Origin: Rhodocyclaceae bacterium
GTDB lineage: Bacteria > Pseudomonadota > Gammaproteobacteria > Burkholderiales > Rhodocyclaceae
Direction of reading: 5' to 3'
DNA: 64,000 nt
Assembly (NCBI GenBank): GCA_008080565.1
Contig: VIKE01000010.1
Location: 1 to 64,000, forward strand
In this document: positions 1-10,185 of the stretch, piece by piece
Layout of the letters: each line of letters opens with the position of its first letter
Position numbering within the stretch: position 1 is the stretch's first letter
Notes under the pieces: model-generated
Databases searched by the model: none
Told to the model about the DNA's origin: nothing
The model's input: only the letters and a program-made list of their open reading frames with translations
Made by a program: the position numbers and the translations under genes

Positions 1-135
1 CTTCGTCTGCAGCAGAGAGGCAAGATTATGAAGAACTTCTCACCTCCCGTCAAGCTTTTCAGAGAATTCCTGAAATATTTCTTTCAAACTCCAGAAACCT
101 TACGTTCAATTAAAACCACTAATCAAACTATTTTC

Positions 136-211
136 TGGTTGCGGGAGCAGGACTTGAACCTGCGACCTTCGGGTTATGAGCCCGACGAGCTGCCAACTGC
201 TCCATCCCGCG
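136..211 (-). tRNA. initiator tRNA-fMet (CAT)
   Basis: Reverse complement CGCGGGATGGAGCAG...TCGGGCTCATAACCCGA...GGTTCAAGTCC...CCCGCAACCA: CAT anticodon, GGG/CCC anticodon stem, C1/A72 mismatch and encoded CCA typical of initiator tRNA. Confidence 0.95.
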
Positions 212-279
212 TCCGTCAGAAGAGGGCGCATTATCCAGAGCTTGTTGCAGTGCGTCAAGGACAATCGTAAAAAAAGAGA

Positions 280-900
280 CTATTTCTTTTCGATCCACTC
301 GACCATGGACGACCACTGGTCAACATCTCGTCGATGCTTTGCTCGCGGAGGGTCAAATACCGTTGCACCAGCCGCAGCCACGTTTACGTAATTCTGTGTA
401 TTTCTCAAGTAGGCAACGATAGGAATATCGAAGTGCTTCAGAAACTCTTCAAGCATTGCTGCTGCCCGGGTACGCGGATCAACCCGCATCGCCACGATTC
501 CAACCTTTACCCGCTGGCCACGAATTTCGTTGCGGATTGAATTCAAGAAATCCTCTGTGGCGGCCATATCAAAAACTGATGGCACCAACGGCACAATCAC
601 CTTATCCACCGTTCGCAGATAGTCGGTCAACTTGTATCCCTGCAACCCGGCAGGCGCATCAACCACAACCCAGTCTGCCTCCTTCGGCAAACTGAGGGAA
701 ATCTGGTTCCCGGCAAAGTAACCGGTAATTGCCGGCAATGCCGGGTCGCGAAACGCCATCCAGCGCAGCGATGACTGTTGGCGATCAAGATCGCACAAGG
801 TCGTTTTCTTGCCTTTATTTGCAAAGTAGCCGGACAGATTCGTCGCCAGCGTTGTCTTGCCAGCCCCGCCCTTCGGATTTGCAACCAGAACTGCCCGCAT
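280..900 (-). CDS. ParA/MinD-family ATPase (orphan, no parB adjacent)
   Basis: 206 aa; Walker A KGGAGKTT near N-terminus, typical ParA layout. Confidence 0.85.
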   Translation of the reverse strand: MRAVLVANPKGGAGKTTLATNLSGYFANKGKKTTLCDLDRQQSSLRWMAFRDPALPAITGYFAGNQISLSLPKEADWVVVDAPAGLQGYKLTDYLRTVDKVIVPLVPSVFDMAATEDFLNSIRNEIRGQRVKVGIVAMRVDPRTRAAAMLEEFLKHFDIPIVAYLRNTQNYVNVAAAGATVFDPPRAKHRRDVDQWSSMVEWIEKK

Positions 901-997
901 ATGACCTCCCCTTATATATTTGCGGGGTCATTATATTCGCCACCTCAAAGGGCTCATAGATGCATAAAATGGATGCTTTCCTTCCATCAGAACCATC

Positions 998-1798
998 ATG
1001 GCCACAAAAGCAGCTAGCGACCGTCAGGGCATTCAATCCATCGAGGTGGGATTTCGACTGTTGAACGTACTGGCGGCAACCAATCGCCCGATGATGTTGC
1101 GCGACATCGCCAAAGGCGCCGGGATGCCCGCGGCGAAAGCACATAGATATATGGTCAGCTTCCTCCGTATAGGGATCGTGGAGCAGGACAACAGTAGCGG
1201 TCGCTACGATCTGGGAGCCTATGCTCTGGAATTGGGGCTTTCCGGACTCGGGCGACTTGATCCGGTCCGCCTGGCCGGTCCTATTCTTGAGACGCTCTGC
1301 GAAGAGATTCAGGAGACCGTTGCTCTCGCCGTATGGGGCAACCACGGGGCGACCATTGTTCGAATCGTCGACGCCGGCGGCCCGATAACGATCACGCTGC
1401 GCGCCGGGACCGTCTTGCCGCTGTGCAACTCGGCAACAGGACGTGCTTTCGCCGCCTTCTACCGTTCGCCATTCCTAAAGAAAAAGCTCGACGAAGAGTT
1501 AAAGGAAATCTCCGACGCGAGCAACACAGCCATCACGACGGTTCGCAGACGGCTCGAGAAGAACCTGACAGAAATTCGTTCACACGGGATCAGCCGTGCA
1601 TCAGGTAGCCTGACCCCGGGCATCAACGGCTTTAGCGCCCCCGTATACGATCACACGGGTACTATGGTTGCCGCGATTACCTCGTTGGGTTCAATCGGTG
1701 AATTTAACGTGGAATGGGATAGCCCCGTAGCCAAGGCAATGCTTGAAGCCTCAAAAGCGCTATCGCACCGTCTTGGCCATGGCAGCCTGGCCGAATGA
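998..1798 (+). CDS. IclR-family transcriptional regulator
   Basis: 266 aa; N-terminal HTH (LRDIAKGAGMPAAKAHRYMVSFLRIGIVEQ) plus IclR effector domain. Confidence 0.88.
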   Translation: MATKAASDRQGIQSIEVGFRLLNVLAATNRPMMLRDIAKGAGMPAAKAHRYMVSFLRIGIVEQDNSSGRYDLGAYALELGLSGLGRLDPVRLAGPILETLCEEIQETVALAVWGNHGATIVRIVDAGGPITITLRAGTVLPLCNSATGRAFAAFYRSPFLKKKLDEELKEISDASNTAITTVRRRLEKNLTEIRSHGISRASGSLTPGINGFSAPVYDHTGTMVAAITSLGSIGEFNVEWDSPVAKAMLEASKALSHRLGHGSLAE

Positions 1799-1883
1799 CC
1801 TGCCCGGACGATTGAGAGTGGATAGACCAACCGCTCAGTATCTACAGGCTGCATATATATGTAGATCAGAAATAAGCCACCTC

Positions 1884-1910
1884 AAAAAAACGGCCGCTCC
1901 AGGGCGGCCG
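1884..1910 (-). terminator. Rho-independent terminator of the minus-strand operon ending at 1940
   Basis: CGGCCGC-6nt-GCGGCCG hairpin followed on the minus strand by T7. Confidence 0.75.
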
Positions 1911-1939
1911 AAAGACTCACAGAGGAAAAGTTCAGCAGG

Positions 1940-3370
1940 TTAGTGCTTCATGATTTTCAATGTCTGGATAGTGGTGTACTCCTCCAGACCATAGTGACCA
2001 AACTCGACGCCAATTCCCGATTGTTTGACGCCGCCGAAGGGCGCATCCGGCTGAATAGCGCCATGCTCATTAATCCATGCTGTGCCGCACTCAAGACGCA
2101 GAGCCAACTGCGAGGCCCTCGCCAGGTCATTTGACCAGACAGAGCCGCCAAGGCCGTTCGGATTGTCATTGGCCCGGCTGATGACTTCATCAATATCGGC
2201 GTACTTGATGATCGGCAGAATCGGACCGAACTGCTCTTCATCAACCACCCGCATACCGTCAGTGACATCGGCCAGCACAGTCGGCTCGTAAAAATAGCCT
2301 TTGCCTGAGCGCGGAGTTCCACCGGAAAGAACACGGGCACCGCGCGCCTTGGCGTCTTCGACCAGGGCGGCGACGTAATCAAGCTGCTTGCGGTTCTGCA
2401 CAGGGCCGAGTTGAGTTTCCGCCAGGAGGCCGTCACCGACCACGGCTTCGCGAGCCAGGCGTGCGAGTTCCTGGCAGAGTTCCTCGTAGATACTTTCATG
2501 CACATAGAGGCGCTTGAGACAGGCGCAGGTCTGACCATTATTATGGAAGGTCACGCCGAACAGTTTGGCGGCGACGCCTTTCGGATCGACATCCGGCAGC
2601 ACGATGCCTGCATCGTTGCCGCCCAGTTCCAGCGTCAGGCGCTTCAGGTTACCGGCAGCGCTTTCCATGATGCGGCGACCAGTCGGAGTCGAGCCAGTAA
2701 AGACAATCTTGTTAATATCCGGGTGCCTGGCAACGGCTTCACCCACTCCGGAATCGCGTTCGGCCGAAACAACGTTGAGGACACCGGCTGGCAAAACCGT
2801 GTTGGCAAGTTCGACAAAGTGCAGGGTAGCAACCGGGGTCAGTTCCGAAGGCTTGATGACGACCGTGTTGCCAGCGCGCAGGGCTGGCATGACGTGCCAA
2901 ATGGCGATCATCAACGGCCAGTTCCAAGGCGTGATGGAGGCGACGACGCCAAGCGGCTTGCGATGCACCTCGATGCGCGCGTCATCGTTGTCCTGAATGA
3001 CCTCGACCGGCAGTTCCAGGTCTGCCGTCACGTGCGTCCACGCAATCGATCCGCCGACTTCCATACCGGAGCCAACTCCGTTCAGGCCGTTCAGCGGCTT
3101 GCCGGTTTCCTTGGTTACCTGCTCCATCAGGGCCGGCGCGTTGGCTTCGAGCAGGCCGGCCAAGGCATGCACCAGTCTCTTCCGCTCGGCATCCGGGGTC
3201 CGGCTCCAGGCCGGGAAAGCGGCGCGAGCGGCGGCAACTGCAGCATCGAGATCGGCCACAGTACCGGCCGGCACGCTGGCGAAGGCTTCACCGGAGGCCG
3301 GGTTGATCACATCAAAAGTACTGACGGCCTGAACCTGCTTGCCGCCGATAGTCATTGAATATTTTTCCAT
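1940..3370 (-). CDS. NAD(P)-dependent aldehyde dehydrogenase (candidate phenylacetaldehyde/4-hydroxyphenylacetaldehyde dehydrogenase)
   Basis: 476 aa; ALDH motifs (ITPWNWPL, LELGGNDAG, NNGQTCACLKRLYV, FGPILPI); substrate inferred from neighbouring amine dehydrogenase. Confidence 0.85.
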   Translation of the reverse strand: MEKYSMTIGGKQVQAVSTFDVINPASGEAFASVPAGTVADLDAAVAAARAAFPAWSRTPDAERKRLVHALAGLLEANAPALMEQVTKETGKPLNGLNGVGSGMEVGGSIAWTHVTADLELPVEVIQDNDDARIEVHRKPLGVVASITPWNWPLMIAIWHVMPALRAGNTVVIKPSELTPVATLHFVELANTVLPAGVLNVVSAERDSGVGEAVARHPDINKIVFTGSTPTGRRIMESAAGNLKRLTLELGGNDAGIVLPDVDPKGVAAKLFGVTFHNNGQTCACLKRLYVHESIYEELCQELARLAREAVVGDGLLAETQLGPVQNRKQLDYVAALVEDAKARGARVLSGGTPRSGKGYFYEPTVLADVTDGMRVVDEEQFGPILPIIKYADIDEVISRANDNPNGLGGSVWSNDLARASQLALRLECGTAWINEHGAIQPDAPFGGVKQSGIGVEFGHYGLEEYTTIQTLKIMKH

Positions 3371-3398
3371 CTCGTCTCCTTCTTTGTTTTTGTGATGA

Positions 3399-4397
3399 TC
3401 AGTTTGCGCTCGTTGTCGTACCAGGCATAACCACGCCGCGCTTTGAAAAACCTACCAGTGATCCCTGCCCAGCACCTACCACAGCCGTCATCGACAGACG
3501 GTCATCACGCTGAGTCCAGACAAACGTTGCACCAAGATCTGCGCTTTCAATCTGTACGCCATCAAGACCGACCCCGAGAACCTTGTCGCCGACCTCAACG
3601 ATATCCGTGATCGAACTCTTGCTTCCCGTTACTACGTTAGTCCAGTTTTTGCCATCGTCGGTGCTGCGAAAAAGCGTTCCGCGCAAGCCGGCGACGATCA
3701 GCGTGCCGTTGGCCAAGGCCGTCCCCGACCAAAACGAACCCTTGTAGCCAGTATTCAGGTATTGCCAGCTCTGGCCGCGATCATCGCTGCGCAGGACAAG
3801 GCCGCGCTCGGCCGCAACGAACAGACTGCCTTTGGGCGAGGCAAATACCTTGAACAAGTTGCGGTCGGCCTTGCCGCCTTCCGGCGGTGCCGACAGATTG
3901 ATCGTTTCCCAAGTCTTGCCACCATCATGTGTACGCAACACCAGCGACCACAAACCAACAGCAATACCTTCGTTCGCATTGAAGAAATGTACCGAGAACA
4001 GCGGCCGGTCTTCGGCCGTATCGCTGCGCTGGATTGCCCAGTTGTCACCGCCATCGACGGTATGCATGATCACGCCCCAATGGCCGACGGCCCAGCCATT
4101 TTTGGCATCGGCAAAGGAAACTGCCGTCAGAGTTGAGGAGACCGGAACACCGGCTGCCTGACGAAAGGTTTTGCCCTCGTCATCGGAGAGCAGCACGATA
4201 CCGTAGTCGCCAACCGCGACGATGCGCTTGCCGGCTCGGGCCGCGCCCAGCATCGGGGCCAATGTTGCTGCGGTCGACTTGGCTGCAGCACGAATTTTCA
4301 GGACCGCCGGTTCGGCCAGCGCTTGTGCCTGGGCGGCGCAACTCAGCAGCATCAGCACAGCGAGGCCAAGGGAGAGTTTGATCTTGTTGAAAGCCAT
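3399..4397 (-). CDS. YCF48/BNR-repeat periplasmic beta-propeller protein
   Basis: 332 aa; signal peptide, repeated WAVGHWG.. / S-x-D-x-G-x-TW type motifs. Confidence 0.8.
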   Translation of the reverse strand: MAFNKIKLSLGLAVLMLLSCAAQAQALAEPAVLKIRAAAKSTAATLAPMLGAARAGKRIVAVGDYGIVLLSDDEGKTFRQAAGVPVSSTLTAVSFADAKNGWAVGHWGVIMHTVDGGDNWAIQRSDTAEDRPLFSVHFFNANEGIAVGLWSLVLRTHDGGKTWETINLSAPPEGGKADRNLFKVFASPKGSLFVAAERGLVLRSDDRGQSWQYLNTGYKGSFWSGTALANGTLIVAGLRGTLFRSTDDGKNWTNVVTGSKSSITDIVEVGDKVLGVGLDGVQIESADLGATFVWTQRDDRLSMTAVVGAGQGSLVGFSKRGVVMPGTTTSAN

Positions 4398-4406
4398 AAT
4401 GTCCTC

Positions 4407-6803
4407 TCAGTGAGCCAGAATGCCAGGAGCACGAACCGGCGTCTTGCGCGGGAACAACTTTTCCAGCCAGACCGCGAAGGCTGGCAGTGCCGTCATCGCC
4501 ATGACCATGTTAACCATGAACATGAAGGCGAGCAGCTTGCCCATGTCAGCCTGGAACTTGAGATCGGAGAAGGCCCAGGTGGCGACACCGACGGCCAGCG
4601 TGATGGCGGTAAAGATGGTCGCCGTGCCGACTTCGAGGATCGAGTTCTCGAGCGCCTTGACGATATCCAGCCCCTCCGCCATGTGCATCTGCAGACGGTT
4701 ATAGATATAGAAGGCGTAATCGACGCCGATACCGACCGCCAGCACCATGACCGGCAAAGTGGCAACGGTCAGGCCGATTTCCAGTTCCTTCATGAACCAG
4801 TAGCCAATGAAAGTACCGACTGTCAGCGGCAGGCAGCAGGCGATTACGGCACGGAAGTCGCGATAGACCATGGCCACCAGGAAGATGATCGCGGCGTAGA
4901 CATAGAGCATCATCGGCATTTCGCTATGCTCAACCTCGTCATTGACGGCAGCCAGGACACCGGCGTTACCGGAAGCAAGGCGGATCGTGACCCCCTCCAT
5001 CTTGTTGGCGCTGCGGAAGGCCTTGACCTTGTCAATCACGCGATTGATCGTGGTCGCTTTGTGGTCATTCAGGAACAGGTGCACCGCCGTCATACTGCAG
5101 TCCTTGCGCATGTAGCCGCGCATCCGGCCGATCTCGGTGGACAGCGCCGCGTAGTTGCCCGGATCGATCGGGATGGCCGCCATCTTCGGATTACCTTCGT
5201 TGTAGCCCTCGTTGTAGGTGCGCAACTGGCCGGAATAGGAAATCGCCGATAACACACCTTCGGTGTTCTGGAGTTCCCAGACGAACTGATCCTGATAGAT
5301 GCCGAGCCCAACGTTCTCACAAGATTCCGGCGGCGCTTCGAAGACGACGGTCAGCCAGTCGAGGCCGGTATCGTAATTGTCGGCAATGGCCATCGCATCG
5401 CGGTTGAAGCGGGCTTCCGCGCGCAGCTCCGGCGCCCCCGGCTGCAGCGTGCCAATCACCCGATCGCTGCTCTGCCAGACCGACACGGCAAAAATACCCA
5501 GGGTCAGGCAAATTACCACCAGCGCATTTTTCGGCTCGGCAACCTTGGCCAACTGGCGCAACCAGCGGGCGCGCTTCTCCCGCTTGAGCATCGCCGTATC
5601 GGCGTAGGCCTTGGTGAATTCGAAATAGGAGGCAGCAATCGGCAGCATCGCCAGGTTGGTCGTGATCTTGAAAAAGACGCCGAGCGACGCGGTGATGGCC
5701 AGTTCGCGCACCATCGGGATCGGAATCATGATCAGCGTAATGAAGGAGACGAAGGCCGTGACCAATGCCAGTACGCCGGGAATAAGCAGCCCGGAAAAAC
5801 TGGCCCGGGCGGCCTCTTCTGTCGTCTTGCCCAGGGACAACTCGCGGACGATGAAGTTGATCTGCTGCACGCCATGGGAGACACCGATGGCGAAAACCAG
5901 GAAAGGCACGAGCACGGCCAGCGGATCGAGGCCGAAGCCGAGCAGGCGCAAGGCGCCAAACTGCCAGACCAGCGAGGTGAAGGAGCAGACGATAGGCAGG
6001 ATGGTGAACCGCAGCGAGTGGCAGTACCAGTAGACAGCCAGCGCAGTTAAAACCAAGGCGACGGCGCAAAACTCGAGCACCGACTCGGCGCCATTGGCGA
6101 TATCGCCGATCTGCTTGGCGAAGCCGATGATCTGGATGTCGAAATCGGCATCCTCGAACTTCTGGCGAATCTGCTCTTCAAGAATTTTGTTGTAGGCAAC
6201 GTAATCGATCTTGTTGCCGTCCTTGTCCACCTCGGCCAGCTCGGCGATGATCATGGCGCTGGTCTGGTCGCGCGAGACCAATGTACCAACGAAGCCGCCC
6301 TGGCTGGCCGAGCGCTGGATGCTGTTGATCAGTTCAGAGTTGAGCTGATCCGGCGTCACGGTACCGGGGATGATCGGGTCGGCGCGAAAGCCCTCTTCGG
6401 TGATTTCATTGACGAAGCTGTTGGGCGTCCACAAGGATTGAACACCGAGACGATCGACGCTGGGCAGGTAGATCACCGCCTGCGTCACCTCGTAAAGCCG
6501 CTTTAGGCCGGCTTGCGTATAGATGGTGTCGTTCTTCGCCTTGACGACAATGTTCAGGCGGTTGGCGCCGAGCACGTCATTGCGGTACTTATTGAAGGTC
6601 TCGATATATTCGTGACCGGTCGGCATCTGCTTCTCGAAGCCGGCCTCCATGCGCAGTTGCAGGGCAAAGTAGCCCATCACGGCCGTGAATACGGCCAACC
6701 AGATCAGGAAGGGCGTGCGAAATTTGAAACAGAAGTTTTCCAGGCCCTTGAGCGACCGGGTAAGCAGTTGGTCGACGGAATCGACACTAAAAAGGTTGAT
6801 CAT
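4407..6803 (-). CDS. MMPL/RND-superfamily transporter
   Basis: 798 aa; many TM segments, duplicated RND core (GIGVDYAFYIYNRL). Confidence 0.88.
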   Translation of the reverse strand: MINLFSVDSVDQLLTRSLKGLENFCFKFRTPFLIWLAVFTAVMGYFALQLRMEAGFEKQMPTGHEYIETFNKYRNDVLGANRLNIVVKAKNDTIYTQAGLKRLYEVTQAVIYLPSVDRLGVQSLWTPNSFVNEITEEGFRADPIIPGTVTPDQLNSELINSIQRSASQGGFVGTLVSRDQTSAMIIAELAEVDKDGNKIDYVAYNKILEEQIRQKFEDADFDIQIIGFAKQIGDIANGAESVLEFCAVALVLTALAVYWYCHSLRFTILPIVCSFTSLVWQFGALRLLGFGLDPLAVLVPFLVFAIGVSHGVQQINFIVRELSLGKTTEEAARASFSGLLIPGVLALVTAFVSFITLIMIPIPMVRELAITASLGVFFKITTNLAMLPIAASYFEFTKAYADTAMLKREKRARWLRQLAKVAEPKNALVVICLTLGIFAVSVWQSSDRVIGTLQPGAPELRAEARFNRDAMAIADNYDTGLDWLTVVFEAPPESCENVGLGIYQDQFVWELQNTEGVLSAISYSGQLRTYNEGYNEGNPKMAAIPIDPGNYAALSTEIGRMRGYMRKDCSMTAVHLFLNDHKATTINRVIDKVKAFRSANKMEGVTIRLASGNAGVLAAVNDEVEHSEMPMMLYVYAAIIFLVAMVYRDFRAVIACCLPLTVGTFIGYWFMKELEIGLTVATLPVMVLAVGIGVDYAFYIYNRLQMHMAEGLDIVKALENSILEVGTATIFTAITLAVGVATWAFSDLKFQADMGKLLAFMFMVNMVMAMTALPAFAVWLEKLFPRKTPVRAPGILAH

Positions 6804-6885
6804 GCTGCTGAACTCCGCTGGGTATGGTCGTTTTTATAGGTGCTGCGACAGGAAGGAAGCCGAAGCCCCCTTCCCGTCAGACGAC

Positions 6886-8514
6886 TCAGAAATTGCGTGA
6901 AACGTAGGCGCCAACAAAGTCACGGTCGGCGTAAGGTTGATCAAAGACCCGCGAACCGCCCCAGAACTTGGCGTAATTAACGCCGAACTGCCAATTGGCC
7001 GGGTTCTGCACGAAGCTCACAATGAAATTGGCAGACTTAGCCCCTTCCATGAACAAGCCTGACGAGTTCGGCGTCCTGCCGGTGACGGCGTGGAAGAAAT
7101 AGACTTCCGGAATAACCTGCCAGCCCGGAATCAGACTTCCGTCGTAAACCCAGCTGAAGTCGAGGTTGTAACCGGCGGAAAGCTTGTCGCCGACAGCCTC
7201 GGCCGTGCCGCCGAGATTGTATTCCTGCCCCCAGCCCCAGACCCCGGCGCTGATTGGCTCGCCGTTGTAGAACTTCTTCAGTTTCGGGTAATAGGTGGCG
7301 ACACCTTCGACCATCAGGGTTGCCGTGGAGGCATTGCCCAAGGCCTTGAGGATGCCGCCGTAGTCACCCGGCGTCATGCTCAGGATACCGGTCAGGTGCC
7401 ACTGAAATTTCTTCTCGTCGACCCAGCACCGGCCGTTATTGAGCGCACAACCGTCCTGATTGGGATTGAGCGAAACGGCATCCTTGGGACGATAGGAAAG
7501 TTCGGTACCGACCGCCCAGTCACCAATTGGCATGTTGGCGGAAACGCCAAACATCTGCCTGTCCTCGGCGAAGACCCACTCCGGCCCATTCTGGAAACTC
7601 AACTGCGGCACCTTGTCGTGATAAGCCATCGCATAGAGACCCAGGTTCAACTGGGTTCCCGCTGGTTGCCAGCGCAAGGAAGCACCGTACTGGCCGGAAT
7701 CCTTGGCATTCCTCTTTGGCAATCCATAGGCGGCATCGCCCTTGCCTAAGCCATTGACCATCGACCAGTAGCTGCCGGTCGGCGGGAAATAGCTGTCGTT
7801 CCAGTTGGTCTGGATATAGGCTTCAAGATTGAAGCCATTGCCCAGGCCGGTGGCAAAGCTGACGATCGGCGCCGGCAGGAATACTTCCTTGAGCTGGGTG
7901 CCGGGTTGCGACAGGCGCATGATGTCCAGCGCATTGGTCTGATTCACGCCGCCCGGCAGGAAGAGGCTTTCCCCCCAGCTCACCACTTGATTACCGACAC
8001 GAACCCGCGCCCGCTGCTCGCCAATCGAAAATTCTTTGCTGACCCACAGATCGAGCAGACGCGCTTTGAACTCCAGGTCGTCTTGCGCGGCATCCGACAG
8101 CGATGTCGTATAGCCGTTCGGCCCCGTCGCAGCACTGACGAAACCGGTGGTGTTCGTGGCCGAAAAATCCCGCAGCCAGCTGACGCGGCCCATGAATTTC
8201 CAGTCGTCCGGCAACTTGAGCAGCAACTCGTGCGTACCTTTCAGATAAGTCGTGAAAGCGTCGCCTTTTGCGTAGTTGATATTGCCCTGATCACCCACCC
8301 CCGCGATGGTCGTGCACCCGGCCGGTGCGCCGCTGCCGCTTGCCCCGGCAACGACCAGACTGCAAGATGGGTCCTGGGCGCGAATGCCGAAGCCGAGGCT
8401 CACCGTCGAGTCGAAACTACCCGAAACGCTCTCTGTTTCAAACGTAAAGGCGGCAGCGCTCCCGGCATACGCAATCAGCCCGGCCAGAACGGTTTTCTTG
8501 AATATCGTGTTCAT
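6886..8514 (-). CDS. DUF1302 family outer-membrane protein
   Basis: 542 aa; signal peptide, FTFETESVSGSFDSTVSLGFGIRAQDPS N-terminus, C-terminal aromatic residue. Confidence 0.82.
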   Translation of the reverse strand: MNTIFKKTVLAGLIAYAGSAAAFTFETESVSGSFDSTVSLGFGIRAQDPSCSLVVAGASGSGAPAGCTTIAGVGDQGNINYAKGDAFTTYLKGTHELLLKLPDDWKFMGRVSWLRDFSATNTTGFVSAATGPNGYTTSLSDAAQDDLEFKARLLDLWVSKEFSIGEQRARVRVGNQVVSWGESLFLPGGVNQTNALDIMRLSQPGTQLKEVFLPAPIVSFATGLGNGFNLEAYIQTNWNDSYFPPTGSYWSMVNGLGKGDAAYGLPKRNAKDSGQYGASLRWQPAGTQLNLGLYAMAYHDKVPQLSFQNGPEWVFAEDRQMFGVSANMPIGDWAVGTELSYRPKDAVSLNPNQDGCALNNGRCWVDEKKFQWHLTGILSMTPGDYGGILKALGNASTATLMVEGVATYYPKLKKFYNGEPISAGVWGWGQEYNLGGTAEAVGDKLSAGYNLDFSWVYDGSLIPGWQVIPEVYFFHAVTGRTPNSSGLFMEGAKSANFIVSFVQNPANWQFGVNYAKFWGGSRVFDQPYADRDFVGAYVSRNF

Positions 8515-8549
8515 CGGATTACCCTCCGTATGTTGTTGTGGCGACCGGA

Positions 8550-9941
8550 TCAGCGTTCGCTGATCGAACGCAGGTTGTCGGAGGTATAGAAACCTTCCTT
8601 CAACTTCGGATCGTTGGCTTCGACAAACCAGCGCATGTCCTTGCCGCCGCCGAGAGAGCTCTGATCTACCAGATAGCGGTTGTCGATCAGGTTGTGCTGA
8701 ACGAAGGCCGGGTTGTCGCAGCTACCCGTTTCATAGACAGGAATGACGAAACCTTCGCGCAGTTTCCACAGCTTGCCCTGAGCGTCGTAGTCGTCGGCGA
8801 CGACGATGGCCCAGCTATCTTCATCGATATAGAAAGTGCGCTTCGGTGCGACGTGACGGACGCCTGCCTTGACGGTAGCCTCAACCACCCAGACACGGTG
8901 CGTTTCGTAGCGGCGGTTGGCACTGGCAATGCCGTCATCCTTGGCCACATCGTTAAACTTGACGCTCGGGTCATACATGCCGAAGGCGTTGTAGCCGACG
9001 ATCAGCTCCTTCTTGCCAACCAGCTTCCAGTCGAAACGCTCGATGGTGCCGTTGAACATACGCGGCTCGTCCATCGTGTATTGGTTTTCAAAGCCGATCT
9101 GCGGCGCATCGTAGGCGTAGGTCGGCATGCGTCGAACACGGCGCTGCCCCGGGAAGTAGTAATAAACTTCGTTGGTCTTGTCGAGGAAGTTGGTGATGGC
9201 CAGCGACTGACCGGCCAGCGCCGTCGGCGACTTGTACGAGAAGTAGGTGAAATACTCGACCGGCGGCAGTGAGGACAGCAGGGTCGAGCCCTTCTTGCCC
9301 CACGGGAAATAATAGGTCTGGGTCGACGTGGCGGCGATCCACTCGCTGGAACCCTGGCGCGGCGACAGCGCAGTGTACAAGGTCGGCCATTCAAAACCGA
9401 CGCCGGCGTATTTCATCTTGGCGTTCCACATCACCTCGGTACCGGTCTTCGGCACCGGGAAAGGAATACCGGGAACAATCGCTTCCTTGAGGCTCCAGCC
9501 ATCAGCACCGAGCTTGGCGGTAGTGACATTTTTCTTGGTGTTTTCGGCCACAAAGTCCGGGTTGCCGCAGGTCCGGCGTGACGGATAAACATCCATCTTG
9601 TAACCCTTGCCATGCTTGACCTGCTGGATCTGGCCCGGTGACAGCTTGTCGGCGTATTTATCGACGTTGCTCGCATCAATGGTGTACAGCGGCTTGTCGC
9701 CCTGGTACTTGAAATGTGCGGCTCGGCTCTTGCCATAGGACCAGCCGGCGGTCGGTGCTTCCGTGCCCTGCCAGGCCGGAATTGCGCCGTCCTTGTTGGC
9801 GCCCTTTTCCGCACCAAACGGCGTCAGTTCCTTGCCCAGCTTTGCGGCGTCGGCATCGGTGCCGGCGTTGACTGCAGATACTGCGAACAGCGCTGAAATC
9901 AGCGCGCCACACCCCAATGTGCGAACCTTGATCATGTGCAT
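8550..9941 (-). CDS. DUF1329 family (outer-membrane lipoprotein-like) protein
   Basis: 463 aa; signal peptide; LGKELTPFGAEKGANKDGAIPAW and RRVRRMPTYAYDAP motifs. Confidence 0.82.
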   Translation of the reverse strand: MHMIKVRTLGCGALISALFAVSAVNAGTDADAAKLGKELTPFGAEKGANKDGAIPAWQGTEAPTAGWSYGKSRAAHFKYQGDKPLYTIDASNVDKYADKLSPGQIQQVKHGKGYKMDVYPSRRTCGNPDFVAENTKKNVTTAKLGADGWSLKEAIVPGIPFPVPKTGTEVMWNAKMKYAGVGFEWPTLYTALSPRQGSSEWIAATSTQTYYFPWGKKGSTLLSSLPPVEYFTYFSYKSPTALAGQSLAITNFLDKTNEVYYYFPGQRRVRRMPTYAYDAPQIGFENQYTMDEPRMFNGTIERFDWKLVGKKELIVGYNAFGMYDPSVKFNDVAKDDGIASANRRYETHRVWVVEATVKAGVRHVAPKRTFYIDEDSWAIVVADDYDAQGKLWKLREGFVIPVYETGSCDNPAFVQHNLIDNRYLVDQSSLGGGKDMRWFVEANDPKLKEGFYTSDNLRSISER

Positions 9942-10013
9942 CTCCTTGTAGTATTCCCCGCCGTTGCCGGCTCGGCCCTGTCGGTACTTCCTGTGTGAAT
10001 CAGTCTATGGACT

Positions 10014-10050
10014 GCGCCAATCCGTCGTTATCAAAAATCGGCAAATTGAC
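10014..10050. promoter_or_regulatory. candidate AraC-type direct-repeat operator upstream of the DUF1329 gene
   Basis: GCCAA-N-TATCAAAAATCGGCAAATT; near-identical element at 14013..14049. Confidence 0.5.
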
Positions 10051-10185
10051 GTGGATCAACAACCGCCCCTCCAAAACATGCTCGTTCGGATGCACCGCCC
10101 CGTTACCCGCGGCAAGACAGCTGGCGCAGTGTGGGTGCTGATTTTTCCTGGTGCAGCCAGGCTCTGGGTGCGAAGAAACAGCCGG

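Noticed and set aside
28-270. 80-aa ORF (…FWLREQDLNLRPSGYEPDELPTAPSRV…)
   Set aside because: Antisense of tRNA-fMet, a known spurious ORF type.
4323-5252. 309-aa plus-strand ORF opposite the RND transporter, and similar ORFs at 7906-8589, 11110-11628, 12668-13846, 13949-15166, 16268-17299, 21905-23191
   Set aside because: All antisense to well-supported genes and without recognisable motifs.
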